64,000 nucleotides of DNA from Leptodontidium sp. MPI-SDFR-AT-0119 (Eukaryota > Ascomycota > Leotiomycetes > Helotiales > Leptodontidiaceae): NCBI GenBank assembly GCA_020726505.1, contig JAHLEZ010000002.1, positions 1,550,001 through 1,614,000 on the forward strand. The letters run 5' to 3'. Both the position numbers and the translations under genes were made by a program. Below are positions 23,601 through 35,492 of this stretch, piece by piece; position 1 is the first letter of the stretch; each line of letters opens with the position of its first letter. The notes beneath the pieces are model-generated. The model made no database searches. It saw nothing but the letters and a program-made list of their open reading frames with translations, and was not told where the DNA came from.

Positions 23601-24100
23601 TGATCCTCGGGAGTTGTTGGCATATCTTGCGGGGTGACAGAGTTGTGGAGTGGAGAAGGGGAAAGTGCTCGAGAAGAGCTGTTAGTTGCTGCTGGCTGTA
23701 AACCTCCCACGGCCTGCACTGGTGTTGCTGCATCGTACTCCTCATCGGAATCATCAGCGATGAATCCTCCCACAGTCTTCGGTTTTCGAGTTGATCCTCT
23801 TGAACTTGATCTCGATTCAACTTGACCTGCGACAGTAATTGCAGGAAGTGTAGAAAGAGAAGCAGGGTCATAGTCGCCGCCATCGGATTCCGCAGCAGAT
23901 CCTGAAGAAGATAAAGCACGAAGAACTTGGTCATCTGCAACATTTTCTCTTTTGACATCTTGATCGTTTGTATGTTCAGTATTTGAAGGTTGCTCGCCCT
24001 CTGCGACCCCATTTGCGCCCTCATCTTCCCAAGCCATGCCATCTTGCCCTGCCTGCATTTGATGCTGCAAGAGAGCTATCTCTGCATCTTCCTCCCCCAT
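20621..24100 (-). CDS. RNA14: mRNA 3'-end-processing protein Rna14 (CstF-77 homologue)
   Basis: Scaffold of cleavage factor IA: a HAT-repeat protein that binds Rna15 and drives mRNA 3'-end cleavage and polyadenylation. Start ATG 24100 (MGEEDAEIALLQHQMQ). Exons: 24100-23297 (acidic, disordered head, then PHDRVGILEDRIKEDPRGDL, DARVVYERFFKVFP), 23248-22817 (AEIWVAYTEMELENDNF; LWLVYLNYIRRRND), 22768-21733, and 21684 onward. HAT-type repeats continue to about residue 730 (VMALRFWPEIWVDAADWCF; FTWIALMRSMRR; LEYLKHLLSIGDTTNARVTF). The C-terminal region is Pro/Gln-rich and includes the Rna15-contacting segment RDITFLLSIIPRADLY. The last frame stops at 20621 (WPAASWY); a further tiny 3' exon at about 20570 (acceptor CAATCAG) is possible. 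It faces away from ASF1 with a shared 600-bp promoter. Confidence 0.95.
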
Positions 24101-24698
24101 TGTAAAGATTGTATGTGAGTTGATCGGAACCTGGAAAGAACGGAATGGTTGGAGGGGATCTGGACTGTCGCGTGTCAGCATGCTGTCTAGAGTTTGCAAG
24201 AAGAGGGCGGACCTGTTTGTTGGAAACAAAGGGGCAGATGCGCAGCAGATACGCGCTCTTAAAAACTAAGCTGTGGTGCTGGGAAAGGAACAAAGGTGGC
24301 AAAGGCGTCGTGGTCAACGTGGTGGTTGTCGTGGTATGATGAAGGAATGAGGTTATTCGTAGCTGGAGACCTTGAAGCAATCAGCCTTTCAAAGAGGAAT
24401 TGAAATCTGGTCCGGGAATGGACTAGTGTTCCCACGTGATTGTCTTTATTGAATCTCGATTGCCAAGGAAAGCGCGGTCAGGACCGACGCGACCTCTGGA
24501 CCAGCAACTTCACCTCTCTCGCGTCTTCCTCGAACCCCAAACAACCTTCTTTCACCACATCTCCCACCACCATATTTAAGTCTCGTGCGATCCCCACGCT
24601 CGAGCGAATTTTGGTTTCCTCTACAACTACAAACAACGAAAACAACAACAAACATACAACACCGCACCCATTACAAGAAACCCCCCCCCGTCGTCAAG
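24101..24698. promoter_or_regulatory. Divergent promoter region, RNA14 / ASF1
   Basis: 598 bp between two outward start codons of conserved nuclear genes. The ASF1 side has the usual fungal leader: CT-rich, then A/C-rich (CAACAACAAACATACAACACC) and a C9 run just before the ATG. No specific factor site recognised. Confidence 0.5.
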
Positions 24699-25703
24699 AT
24701 GTCTGTCGTATCTCTTCTGGGCGTCAATGTCCTCAACAACCCAGCCAAGTTTGGAGACTCTTATGAGTTCGAGATCACCTTCGAATGCTTGGAGCCACTT
24801 CAAAAGGGTAAGTGACACTGCATATGCAATACAAGACGAGGTCGAAACGCTAATACCTCTTCGCAGATCTCGAATGGAAGTTGACCTATGTTGGATCTGC
24901 TACTTCGTACGCATCCCCCTCACTTTCCAGGGACAAAGACACATCTAACAATACTAGCGATGAGCATGACCAAGAACTCGACTCCCTCCTCGTCGGTCCC
25001 ATTCCAGTTGGTGTAAACAAGTTCGTCTTTGAGGCCGATCCACCAAATACCAGCCGTATTCCAGATGCCGAAATCCTTGGTGTCACCGTCATCCTCCTCA
25101 CCTGCGCATACGATGGTCGTGAGTTCGTTCGTGTTGGATACTATGTCAACAACGAGTATGACTCTGAGGAGCTCAATGCCGATCCACCAGCCAAGCCCAT
25201 CCTTGAGAAGGTCCGCCGAAATGTCCTTGCAGAGAAGCCAAGAGTCACCCGATTTGCTATCAAGTGGTACGTTAGGCAGCAGCGGGGAACACCTGGCATT
25301 ATCTAACAATTTACACAGGGACTCCGAGGCATCTGCTCCAGCTGAATTCCCACCCGAGCAACCCGAGGCAGACCTAGTCGCTGATGGAGATCAATACGGA
25401 GCTGAGGAGGCTGAGGATGAAGAAGAGGATGTCGTTGAGGGTGGTGAGGCAGCAGCTGCTGATCCTGATGCTATGGAGCAAGATTCTGAGATGGCTGGAG
25501 CTGAGGGTGATGCTGCTGTTGAGGAGTCTGATGACGGAAGCGAGGATCTTGAGGCTGAGAGCAGTGGAAGCGAGGATGAAGAGCTCGAGGAGGAAGAAGA
25601 GGTTGCCGGCGAGGGCGATGCTGATATGGACATGGATGGTGTTGAGAAGCCTCACGCCAACGGCAGTGTCCCAGTTCAAGCCGACGCTGTTATGGCCCAC
25701 TGA
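24699..25703 (+). CDS. ASF1: Histone chaperone Asf1
   Basis: Asf1 binds the H3-H4 dimer and passes it to CAF-1/HIRA and to Rtt109 for acetylation. Exons 24699-24807, 24877-24906, 24958-25266 and 25319-25703 join in frame. The core is nearly textbook: [74 protein letters not shown] and [20 protein letters not shown]. Then come [28 protein letters not shown], and a long acidic tail of Asp/Glu/Ala as in other fungal Asf1 proteins. Total about 277 aa. The acidic tail is encoded by GAG/GAT-rich repeats, so its exact length may vary between strains. Confidence 0.97.
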
Positions 25704-26228
25704 TTTCTCTATACCCCATGACTTTACAAGCATACTTTGTTTAGATTTCGTTAGGGGAGGAGTTTCGACAATGCCTTATGGATGGATGAGCCGCCTCTGC
25801 AGATGGCATGGAATAAATGATGATCACGCATATATACAAATTCTCTTATCCTGTTCGTACATCCGCCTTTACATGAAAGCCATGTGATCGAAGCTCATCA
25901 TGTCCCGGTGTTTGCCCCCACACTAGTGCAGCGCAACTCAGCCCAACAACCACCAAATTCCAACTATGCTAGCATTTTATAGCTTGATGTCTAAGTAGGT
26001 AGGCCTCGAGCCTCACACACCCCTCGATCGCAGGTTGTAGAAGCATCCCAGATAAGTAAACGACCACAACTGTAATCGAGAGCCCGCAGATTCACAGGAG
26101 GAGGACCGACTATCAAGAGTCTACTAAGAGGAGTTTGTCATCCATTCATCTATCTTACATGCACCTTTCAGTCTCTTCCCGAATATTGTTTTGCATCATT
26201 CTGCAACCTTACTCAAGGCATCACCGAC
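25704..26228. other. Convergent intergenic region
   Basis: Holds the 3' UTRs of ASF1 and of the hydrolase gene. Nothing else seen. Confidence 0.5.
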
Positions 26229-27020
26229 CTATCCAACAAAAGCCCCCGCAGCCTCCAGCAAAAACTCCGTTGTCTCCCCCGGCCTACTCAACATCGGTGC
26301 ATGTCCACTCTCCACCTCCCTCATCGTAACCTCTCCACCCTGCTCCCGCGCCATCCCTACCAACAACTTCTGCATCTCAAACGGCAATCCCCTATCCTCT
26401 CTCGTTCCCAAAAACCAACACGGCACATCCCTCCACCCAGCATACACAAACTCCCCCCCTTCAGCAAGCGATTTCAACGACTGCTTCGTCACCTCTCCAA
26501 CCCACTTCTCTCCCTCCTCAACAGATAAATCATGATAGAACAACTCACGTATACCGTTGGAATCGATCGTGAAATCCGCGAAGCCGGATGAGGAAATTTC
26601 CCAGAACGGTGGTGGTTTGCCGCCGCCGCTGGAGAGAAAATCGAGGCCGGTTACGCAGAAACCGGTTGCTATCATGGCGAAGCCTATGACATGTCCGTCC
26701 ATGTCCTCACCATCTCTCGGTACTTCTCGTCCTGCTTTGGGTTTCGTCAATCCTTTGATTGCACTTGCGCCAGGAATACTTCCGTAGGACCACACTACGA
26801 CGATGACATCTCTCCCCTGTGTCGTTTCAGATAATATGGCTGAGCGTACGGCGTTCAGGTCGTCTGAGAATGTGGCGGAGGCATCGCCGAGCGTGGATGG
26901 TAGTGTGGGCGTCAAGGAATTGTAACCGTGTGTTGACAGGAGGGAAGTCACTTTTGACCAGCAGCTGGCTTTGTGCCACGCACCTGGGACGAAGACGAAT
27001 GTTGGTTTTGGGTTGGCCAT
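26229..27020 (-). CDS. Alpha/beta-hydrolase fold protein
   Basis: A 263-aa single-exon enzyme of the small esterase type, related to the group that includes plant salicylate/nitrile esterases and many fungal AB_hydrolase proteins. Visible: FVFVPGAWHKASCW (oxyanion-hole strand and loop), the nucleophile elbow VVVWSYGS with Ser as nucleophile (the first Gly of G-x-S-x-G is replaced by Trp), and VESGHAPMLSRPGET near the C-terminus with the catalytic His. The acid residue probably lies around PCWFLGTREDRGLPF. No signal peptide, so likely cytosolic. The substrate cannot be told; no cluster context helps. Confidence 0.88.
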   Translation of the reverse strand: MANPKPTFVFVPGAWHKASCWSKVTSLLSTHGYNSLTPTLPSTLGDASATFSDDLNAVRSAILSETTQGRDVIVVVWSYGSIPGASAIKGLTKPKAGREVPRDGEDMDGHVIGFAMIATGFCVTGLDFLSSGGGKPPPFWEISSSGFADFTIDSNGIRELFYHDLSVEEGEKWVGEVTKQSLKSLAEGGEFVYAGWRDVPCWFLGTREDRGLPFEMQKLLVGMAREQGGEVTMREVESGHAPMLSRPGETTEFLLEAAGAFVG

Positions 27021-28427
27021 TGTTGCTTTAGCCGTATAGATAGAACTGGCTTTGTTGATTCGGTAAACTCAAGTGCCGATGGAAACAAATTGATGTGGCT
27101 GGAACTCAACGAGTAATATCTGCTACTATGTGAACCAAAGCCTTCGATAACTCAAAGTACGCAAGTAATTTACTCAATTGAATGTAATATGTCAACATAA
27201 CAAGCAATAAATCAATCCCCTAAATCTGTATCTCGATTCATTATATACCCGTCTTCTTCTCGTCTCACAACTAACTTCTCGCCTCACAACTAACTTCTCG
27301 CCCGAATTCCAACGGACTTAACTCCCTAGCCTCATCCACCTTTTCCTTTTTCCTTCCCGTCCAAATAGTCGTCTGACCCGATCCTACCTATCCCTTTTCG
27401 TCGTTCTCGCCTAATCTTGCGAACCAGTCCTGTCTCCGCCCGAAGGTGATCAATTTTGCGGGCGGAATCGGGAGTTGAAAAACGGGCTATGCAGCGCACC
27501 TCTTCACAGTCTTTGTGGTGGAATATGGCTACCTAATTCTTACTAGACAATGGCTTAGGATAAGCTTGTGCGTGTGCAGTAGACACGCTGTGGCTTGCAT
27601 GCCGGGGCAGTCTTGAGTCACAGCATGTGCTGGAGACTTTACTAATCAAGTCAAGGTGTCTTCTACGCAGTAGAAGCAAAAATCGAGGTGTGTACGTTAA
27701 GAGATGTAATTCGGTTAATTTACGCAATTGTTTAAGGTACAGCTAGTTCGAACCCTGTGAGCTTACCAGGGATAAGAAGCTATCACAATTAGAAATCCAT
27801 TGAGTAAAAATCAATTTTGCAAAACCCAGACTTGGCCACATAATACGAAATCGAACAGTTTATTACGGCCCAAACGAAACTTTGAAACCAACGAAAATCA
27901 AGCATCTTGACGATTAGTTTTCAAAGCCTTTATATAAAGACATCCCAAATAAACGTATTTTGATAAGAATTAATAATGTTACTAAGAAGTGAAGCTTTGT
28001 GGACGAGTTGTTTATTTACATGATTTCATTCTTCTGCTGGCCAGCGCCTTGCGCCCCTCGCCCCTGTCAAAAGCTATCGTCGCTCATTAGCGAAATAGCT
28101 CCTCTCCCTAAACATATACCTCAAAGAAGATGCCAGGTTACTTACATTAGATCGATAGCAAGAATTACCAAAATTAGTGATCATTAATCTCAAATACAAG
28201 CCCTCTCCCCCGGACTTATCTATAAGTCATAACATCAGCAGTACTAGAAGCTGACTAGTTCTTGTGGGGTACGAGAAAGTCCGATCGTAGCACTATCGAT
28301 TCGAACAACTCCACATGAAAGTATACCCCTTAGCAAGTATCGAAAAGGGCGGTTCGAATCAGTTGCTAAAAGCTTTAAAATCGACTGCGATCTGAAGCTG
28401 ATAGTTGTGTATCTGGTATAAAAGCAG
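27021..28427. other. A/T-rich intergenic region
   Basis: 1.4 kb with no supportable gene. A short direct repeat (CACAACTAACTTCTCGCC, two copies near 27265-27305) is visible. Sequences resembling a tRNA B box at 27748 and 28351 do not fold as tRNA. Confidence 0.45.
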
Positions 28428-30430
28428 TCAACGAAAAGCGAATAGGTTCAGTACCGTCGAACTTGCGGATCTAGAAGGCGGGATGTCGCGCAGTTGCATC
28501 CAAGCGGATGCTGCGCCAATGAAGTGGAAGTTCTCAACCTTCGCCTCTGAATTCGAAGACGCGAAACGAGAGCTGTCCAAGTGTCTGCTCTTGGTGAAGA
28601 ATGAAATGACTTTTGCGTCTAAGCCTTCTAACCCAGAATCATGGATATTAGGTAGGTTGCTGCTTGGCTGTGGGGGGTCGGACACCTTAATGTCCGTTGT
28701 CTTTCTTGCTACATAGGGACCATAGTTGTCGTCCAGCGTGCAGAGGATATCGCCGACTCGTGTGGAATGTGGAACTAGCGCTATGCCGCCATTATCAAGA
28801 AATGCCATTCGCTTTCCGGGAAAACAGCCAGGGCCGTGGAGATCGGTCATTCCAAGTATGAGATAGTTGATAACTTCCGAGTTGTAATATGTTGTATCTT
28901 GGTGTCGTCGATATGGTTCAACGACTGGGAGTGTTGTGTGCCCAGACTGAAGTTCGGGGTTCGATATAGCCTTGAGCCTCCCCAGGATGAATTCACCGGC
29001 TCGGTGGTGGGTTCTCGATGTTGGCATAAGTGGTAAATATTTGTTCTCGGATCCCATCCATTGTTGAAGATAGTAATACAAGTGGTTGTAGACTCTTAGT
29101 CCGATCGCTTCACTGACAGATGTCCCCTCCGGGAAACCGGACATGACTTGTTGAAGAAGTACTCTCAGATCGATCAAAGGTGGCATGTCGTCTCGGATGA
29201 ATTCGACCATGCCATCTATGGAGCCAGTGCACGCAAGTATTCCAGCATCCTGTAGAATTAGTAGAGCGTCACCTGTACCCTCGACCGTGGTGCTGCGGAT
29301 GCTTGTGGGCACAGATACATGCGGAGATGTCCAGTCTGGCACCCATGATGGTAGGTGTTTTCGACGCAACTCGAGAAGAACATCCTCCACATGGGATAAA
29401 ATGTCCAACCTGCTTCTTGAGTGCAGGAATGACACCGCCACGTCAACATAAACTTCCCGGATTGATTTGCCGTAGTTGACGTCAACAAACAGGTTCCTAT
29501 GACCTGTGCTATCTCGACGGCTTCCCAAGAGCCCGAGATGGGCATACACCATATCTCGCGGGTCCGTCACTCCTAGCGACCGCCTCGAGGAAAGAATCTT
29601 CAAAAGATACCCGCTCTTAACTGGTTCTTCATCCACACCCTGTGCATTTCCAAACTCCCAAGATGCTTCGATCGCTCTCGCCTCTGACATATCCACCAAG
29701 ACCTTGATCCTATGTTCCGGGATTCTTGGGTTTATAAGCATCCCAGCGAACAAATCCCATCGGACGCGCTTAAGCCCAACTTGGATCCAAGGATCTAGCG
29801 ATAAGACTAGTTCTTGCAATACCCACACGCGCGTGAACCAAGGCCGCTGCAGAATGGTCTGGTCAGCAAGTAGCCTAATATCTTCCGGCACATCGGGAAG
29901 CTTGCTCCGTTTATTTGCTCGCGAAGGCGTGTTATTCACTAGTGCCGAACGTTCGCTGCTGCAGGAAGTTGAATGTGCTGCCCTGCAAAGAACATCCATG
30001 ACCTGGTCTGAGGGAGGCGTACCCTCTCCCAAAAAGATAATAGTGTGGCGGGCGAGAGCAAAAATCCGTCCCATCTGCTTCACCTGTGTGTTCTTCTCAA
30101 TGAAATCGAATTGGTTGATGCATATACCGTCTGCCCAGACCAGTAATGCTGTTTTGGTGTCTCGAATGTGCTGCAAGGCCGAATGGAGGGACCTAGTTAT
30201 CGATAGTTGATGGCTACCGACATGGATACTCGCACAGACAGAAGATTCACCCCACGCATAGGAAGGGCGATATAGTAAGATGATATTGATAGATCGTATT
30301 CGACAAGGCTTGCGCTCTGGAGATCGCAGCGGACGGGGTCGTCGAGGTTAGCTGACGGGTGAAGCATGATTAGGCGGAAAGAATCAGGTCCGACGAGTGG
30401 AACATACTGGTATGTTTCCAGGAACTCCAT
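28428..30430 (-). pseudogene. HET-domain protein gene with a single frameshift
   Basis: Start ATG 30430 (MEFLETYQYVPL), then FRLIMLHPSANLDDPVRCDL and YYIAL. At about 30262-30268 the frame must move by one base to give SYAWGESSVCASIHVGSHQLS and QHIRDTKTALLVWADGICIN, the conserved HET motif. One missing T (GCCCTT|CC) explains it. Beyond that the frame is open for more than 580 codons with all landmarks: FIEKNTQVKQMGRIF, RPWFTRVWVLQELVLS, VTDPRDMVYAHLGLLG, VDVNYGKSIREVYVDVA, LPSWVPDWT, and the C-terminal GGIALVPHSTRVGDILCTLD. So this copy is whole apart from one base. It is either a young null allele or an assembly error, and a functional gene in the organism is quite possible. Confidence 0.85.
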
Positions 30431-30807
30431 TTCTAGATCTCGCAATGGTATATATATAAGTACCGTATCAAGCACGTTACTTCTGATTTGTGAGGTTGGA
30501 TCGTGATGTTCCCTAAGGAAAGTGGGGTTTAGTACATTCCTGTTTCATTGGTTGACGGAACAGCCACAAAGCGTGACAAATGAACTGATATATATGCAGT
30601 TTCCTGCTTCTATATGCATAGTATTAGAAACAGAAGCTCCCGGTGGTGACTAGTCAGTCCTGGTATGAATCGATGCAATGATCCGGAAAAAGAAAAAGAA
30701 AAAAATAGTGACATGGCCCGATGAGGAAGGCTCCTGTGAGATGCTTCAAAGGATTTGGTGCAATCTCGTTCGGGATATGAGAACATATATATTCGTGTCG
30801 TACGATA
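30431..30807. other. Intergenic region
   Basis: 377 bp between the HET gene start and the CorA-like gene end, with an A-rich GAAAAAGAAAAA tract near 30690. No gene. Confidence 0.45.
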
Positions 30808-33597
30808 CTATACATTCTGTTCCTGACCCAAACTAGATTTCTTCCTCCTATTCCTCAATTTCTCCCACCACGAAGGGCCTTTCTCCCTTAGTGTTGGCTT
30901 CCCTTTCTTCTCCGTCGATGTAATCGGAGACACCACGTGCGCAATTCCCTTCGGCGGAATCGAATTGTTAGAGGCTTGACCACTGCTGATCTCTTCACTA
31001 GAAATTTCGATCTGCGGCGGTAAGTTGGATGTGGATGAAGGAACTTGGTCCTTGATACTGCTGAGGGAGATAGATGAGCGTTTTCGGAGCTCAACCTGGG
31101 CTTTGCGGATGTTGATTGCTTGCGTGGCTTCTGATCCCGAGAAGGTGCGCTTTTTGCGAAATCCCGCTATGGTTTATTGAATTAGGAATCAAGTCCTGAG
31201 TAGGAGGTAGGGAGGGAGGGAGAGCTTACAAGGATTATCCCCATTGTCGGGTTTGGGTGTTTCTTCGAGCAGGAGTTCTGGGTTGCGGAAAATCCAGGCT
31301 AGCATGATGTGCCATTTGGAACGCCAAAACTCCATGCCGGAAGTTGTGTTGAGGGAGCCGATGAGGAGGAAGAAGGGGACGCAAACGGTGACCATGGTGA
31401 TGGCGAAATCTTTAAATTGTATCTCGCTTGGCATGTTTGACATTCCAAAGACTGAGGTCACGAACGTGAGAGGCAGGAAGAAGATTGAGACCTGTTTTGA
31501 ATTTAGGGTTTCGATGTCGATCTTGAGGTTTCGCACTTACCAATGTCAAAAGTTTGATGTTATGGCCTTGGAGAATAGTGACGGCAGATAATTCCACACT
31601 CTTCCTACTCTCCAGCACCGAAGTCCCCGAGAAAAGCTGATCACGCAGAGTTCGGATCTCCTTCCTCCGATCGTCGTTCTCCTCGAACATTTTAGACATG
31701 TTCTTCATTTCCCTATCGAATTCTTTCTTGAGGCTTGCCATTCTCTTCCGCCAGTAGACGTTTCGAGGGGAATCTTGGTCGATCATTGGCCAAAGACTTT
31801 TGTGCTTTCCTTCCCAGACCTCATCCGTGAAAGTATCTTCGTATGCATCCATAATGGCTTTGATGCTGTCGTTCATCAAACCCAAAGTTTGGTAGGCCCA
31901 GAAGTATCGTCTTGAATATGTGAATTCTGCGTCTTCAAATAGCAATTTGTCTCTCAAATCCCCGCTGAACATGAAATCGGCCTGCCAAGTTAGCCTCGGT
32001 CACAATTGGGTTGCTCTCAAGTAGCTCCCGTGGGATTATGGTTTGTGTCACGTAGTGTCTTAGGTGCTCTTACCGGTGGTGTCACAAGCTTGCTAATCTT
32101 TCTGTAAATATCCTCGAAACGTTTCTGGGCATCCCGAAACTCGGCAAGCAACGTGTGTAGAAATGCTTCAGGGCCATTGACATAGTGTTTTGTAGAATCA
32201 TGACTATCCATGCTGTGCTTGTGATCAGGGTAGCATTGGATATTCAATACCTGCCAGGGAGCCCATGGGTCATATACAAAGCCATGTTGCGTCCTTGCCT
32301 TGCGAGCGGGGTTTCTCAGTTTCCTAATTGGATGACCTCCCAATGACAATGCAACAACAGAACTACACCGAGATATTGGAATATGCCCTTCGCCTTTCCT
32401 GAGGATCTTCTCAGCCGAGTCAGATCTTTGCCAAGGCATCGGCTGTACCTCATCGCCAACGATTGTGAAATAACTGGAGGGTCGGGAAGTCAGCAATTAT
32501 TCGTTTACATGTCATTTAAACAGACTTGGGAATAAATTATTCTTGGGACAGCGAAAATGTAGGAAATGGCTATCGCCCGAGCAACGTACTCGAATTCGAA
32601 TACAAAGGATCTTTGTCGACGGTGGTCAGGAGAAAATGATCGACCTGGGATGTGCGCCTACCGTTGTCAGTTCGTGGCTGCAGAACGTGTAGGAAGCACA
32701 CACCGTAGACTTATCTTCTTCCACCAGGTACTGGAAAAGCTCATCCATATCAAAGTCTTTGTTATTTGCCAAATGTAGAGCGCCGAGCATGACTGGAGAA
32801 GGCTCTCGAACAATGGTAATCCGACCGACTGCAGGTCTTTGGGAATCCGGATCCGTGTTTAAATCCTAAACCTCGTCAGCCCTGCCATCTTTTTCAGATA
32901 TTTCATACCCTACCTGAATAGCCTGCCAAACAGCAGAGTCAATTGAGGTTGTTCCATCTTTCACGACTTCTCTTCGAGATAGCGGGGCTCCATCCGTCGA
33001 AACGTCGAATACCGAATAGTGCGAAAGATGCCATCGTTCGTCGTCGGGGTACTCTGGGAAGAGCGACGGATAGAGCAGCCGTTTGTTATGAACCACCGTA
33101 TCCAGCAAAACGTCTCCATGTTCGTTGAATGTATATGTCTTCAAATGACTTCTCAGGTCTTCGTAGTCGTACTTGTAGGAGGGTAGTGGGGTTTGTACGT
33201 AGAGTTCGTCGTCATTGTCGCTCTCGTCGCTATCCCCAGTCAACACACTGCTGTGGACTGTCACAGGCCTCTCTCCATCAAGTTCGGAAAAGGATCGTCT
33301 GTGTCGTTTAGGGACTGCAACCGAGAGCCCTGGTGAATTGGGAGTTGGTGATAGTGGTGGGATTGGCGAGACTGGTGTGGGGAAAGTCGATGCTCGAGTT
33401 AGCATCACATTTGAGGGTGATGCGTGGGAAATTATTGCCGTCTCTGGGGACGTGGGAACTGGGGAAGGTAGCACTTGGTGTTGTCCAGATGCCGTCTTAG
33501 CCAGAGCCTCGTGGACCTGTCGAAAAGTGGTGAGGTAGGCTTGGTGTTGCTCATCAAGCCTCTTGAGCAGCTCCTCTGTGGTTAGCACTCCCGTCAT
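30808..33597 (-). CDS. CorA-like divalent-cation transporter domain protein
   Basis: Fungal CorA/Mg2+ transporter-like membrane protein. Seven exons join in frame: 33597-32914, 32865-32704, 32657-32590, 32473-32074, 31981-31541, 31491-31230 and 31166-30808. The N-terminal 120 residues are Ser/Pro-rich and disordered. Then comes the cytosolic part common to this fungal group: FSPDHRRQRSFVFEFDYFTI and GDEVQPMPWQ, then FAFLHTLLAEFRDAQKRF-type helices. A long helical stalk follows (SRRYFWAYQTLGLMND; VYWRKRMASLKKEFDREMK). The pore end is SIFFLPLTFVTSVFGMSNM, followed by a second membrane segment VTVCVPFFLLIGS. The canonical GMN signature reads GMS here, a change seen in some fungal relatives. The tail is Ser/Lys-rich. 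Transport is inferred from the family only. Confidence 0.88.
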
Positions 33598-35492
33598 GTT
33601 TGTGTCAAGGCGTACAAGAATTGAAATCGGTGTGACAACGGAGAGAATCCATGAAGAAGATTGGAAAGCAAAGAGTGGGCGACGAGGTTTCTATGGATAT
33701 TCCCAGCTTGGCTGAGCCGCAAGGCTCGCTCTGGGAGACTGCAGCCTCTTGCTGTGTGGCCTATGCACGGTCAATCACCACACATGCTGGACTTACTGTA
33801 TGCATCTCCAGGTCTAACTCTGCGCCTCATCCGCCCCCTCAAACGGCTGCCTGTTCGGGTCAGGGCCGTCAGGGAATTGAACGTCGGGCCGCATTACGTT
33901 GGGTTCCAAGCCTTGGGCAATGGTCTCCACAGATCCTCTTGGCTGTAGTATTCATCATACACGACCAATCCGTGTCGGTGATGCTTGTCGACTTTTCATT
34001 CTGGTCGGTGAGAAACGCAGAGAGCATGACGCCAAGTTCTGCGCCGCAGACCCGCTCCACTTTTACCCAGACACGTGACGAGATTTCGTATATTTTGCAC
34101 TTCATTTGGAGTCCCCAAAGTGTTACTATTACTGGGAGAGTAGATTACTGGTAGAGTGGATTTTAGAGCCCTCTAATGCGTTGTTGATGGGACAAGGGGT
34201 GAAGCGAGTGAAATGATGGAGTATTGTTGCTTCCTCGCTAAAACTGCTCTGTCCTTGTTAACTTCAACGACCACTTCACATCAAGTGACTACTACTCATA
34301 GTCAAACGGGAATCATGATTGAGTTACATGCTTGATCGCTGACTATTATCTTTCAAACAGGTATTATGATCGAGTTACAGCCTCGATCATTAACTATTAT
34401 CGTCTATTATACTTTAGTCATGCTTCCTCGATGCTTCCTTCTTCCTCTCCCTAATGTTCCAACCTAATTAAAGTTAAAGTTCGAAGGGTCCAAATTAAAT
34501 ATTGCTTTCTCTTACTTTGCACCCTTTAACATTCTAGTCCAACATACCGGCCTTGCGGTTGAACGCTTGAGGTGGCTATTTTCCAATCTTGTTTGTATTA
34601 CGGGCTCTTTGGAGGAGAGAACTAATTGGTAGCATGGTCTGCATGGAAATGGGAAATCCCATGTCTCATACGTAAGTTAGGTACTCTAGTAGAGGAGAGG
34701 ATGATGGGGCAAAGTCCCAGTCAACTTGCCACACCTTCTAAAGCGCAATCATTGAAAAAGAGCGCGGCATACCAGGGATCCTGATTTATCTCTAATATCG
34801 ATACTTTAAAAATCTTGTAAGGATAGAACAAAGATGTTTTTCCGTGGTCGAAGGCATGATACAGGGTCTTTAATTTGTGGGTATAGATGCCATTTGGTGT
34901 TTGCAGGCATGTTGGAGAAGTGCGGTGCTGGAGCCAAGTTTAATATCATGAAACATTGATTACCTCGAGTACTTTCAAGCTTATTTGTCTACGAGGTTCT
35001 CACTTCAGATTCAGTTCTCACAACTATACCTCCAAATATATCGAAGTAACAACCCACTTAATGTCCATCCCCGACTCAACACGTCCTCTTCCGCAGCATG
35101 ACCATATTCAAGAGCCTACGCAACCCACATTTCATCAAAATATATCAGTCCCGATGCATAATCCCGATGCTCATGCATTGTGGTTAGAGGCAGAAATTCA
35201 GAAATTAAATTTGTATTCAAATAGCACTCCAAGTATTAGTGCGATATACCCCAGTATGTAATCAGAAACAACGTAATAGCGAGGGATACGAGGCACCTTT
35301 CAGTTCGCGGTATTCTGGCAAACCTGCAAAACAATATCTTGGAATTCAACGCTTCAGGCTTCATTTTAATACAATGTAAATCCTCCGCAAAAGATAATCT
35401 CCACTATCTCTGCACAACCTCAACGCCAAAAATACATACCGAACGCCTTTCCCTCGCCCATCCCTCCACTAGAAGCAATGAAGATCCATCTA
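33598..35492. other. Intergenic region with an imperfect tandem repeat
   Basis: 1.9 kb with no convincing gene. Open frames at 33651-34154 (plus) and 35061-35261 (plus, MSIPDSTRPLPQHDH) have no recognisable domain. A 51-bp tandem duplication at 34302-34402 is listed separately. Confidence 0.45.
34302..34402. repeat. Imperfect tandem duplication, unit about 51 bp
   Basis: Two adjacent copies beginning TCAAAC(G/A)GG and ending GACTATTATC / AACTATTATC. Most differences between copies are C/T or G/A changes. Confidence 0.75.

Noticed and set aside
27745..27775. GTTCGAACCC, like a tRNA B box
   Set aside because: No pairing T stem and no A box at a sensible distance on either strand.
28345..28372. 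GGTTCGAATC, like a tRNA B box
   Set aside because: Flanks do not pair as a T arm; no acceptor stem or Pol III terminator found.
33651..34154. 167-codon plus-strand frame
   Set aside because: Composition and lack of any motif suggest chance; it overlaps the CorA-like gene's promoter.
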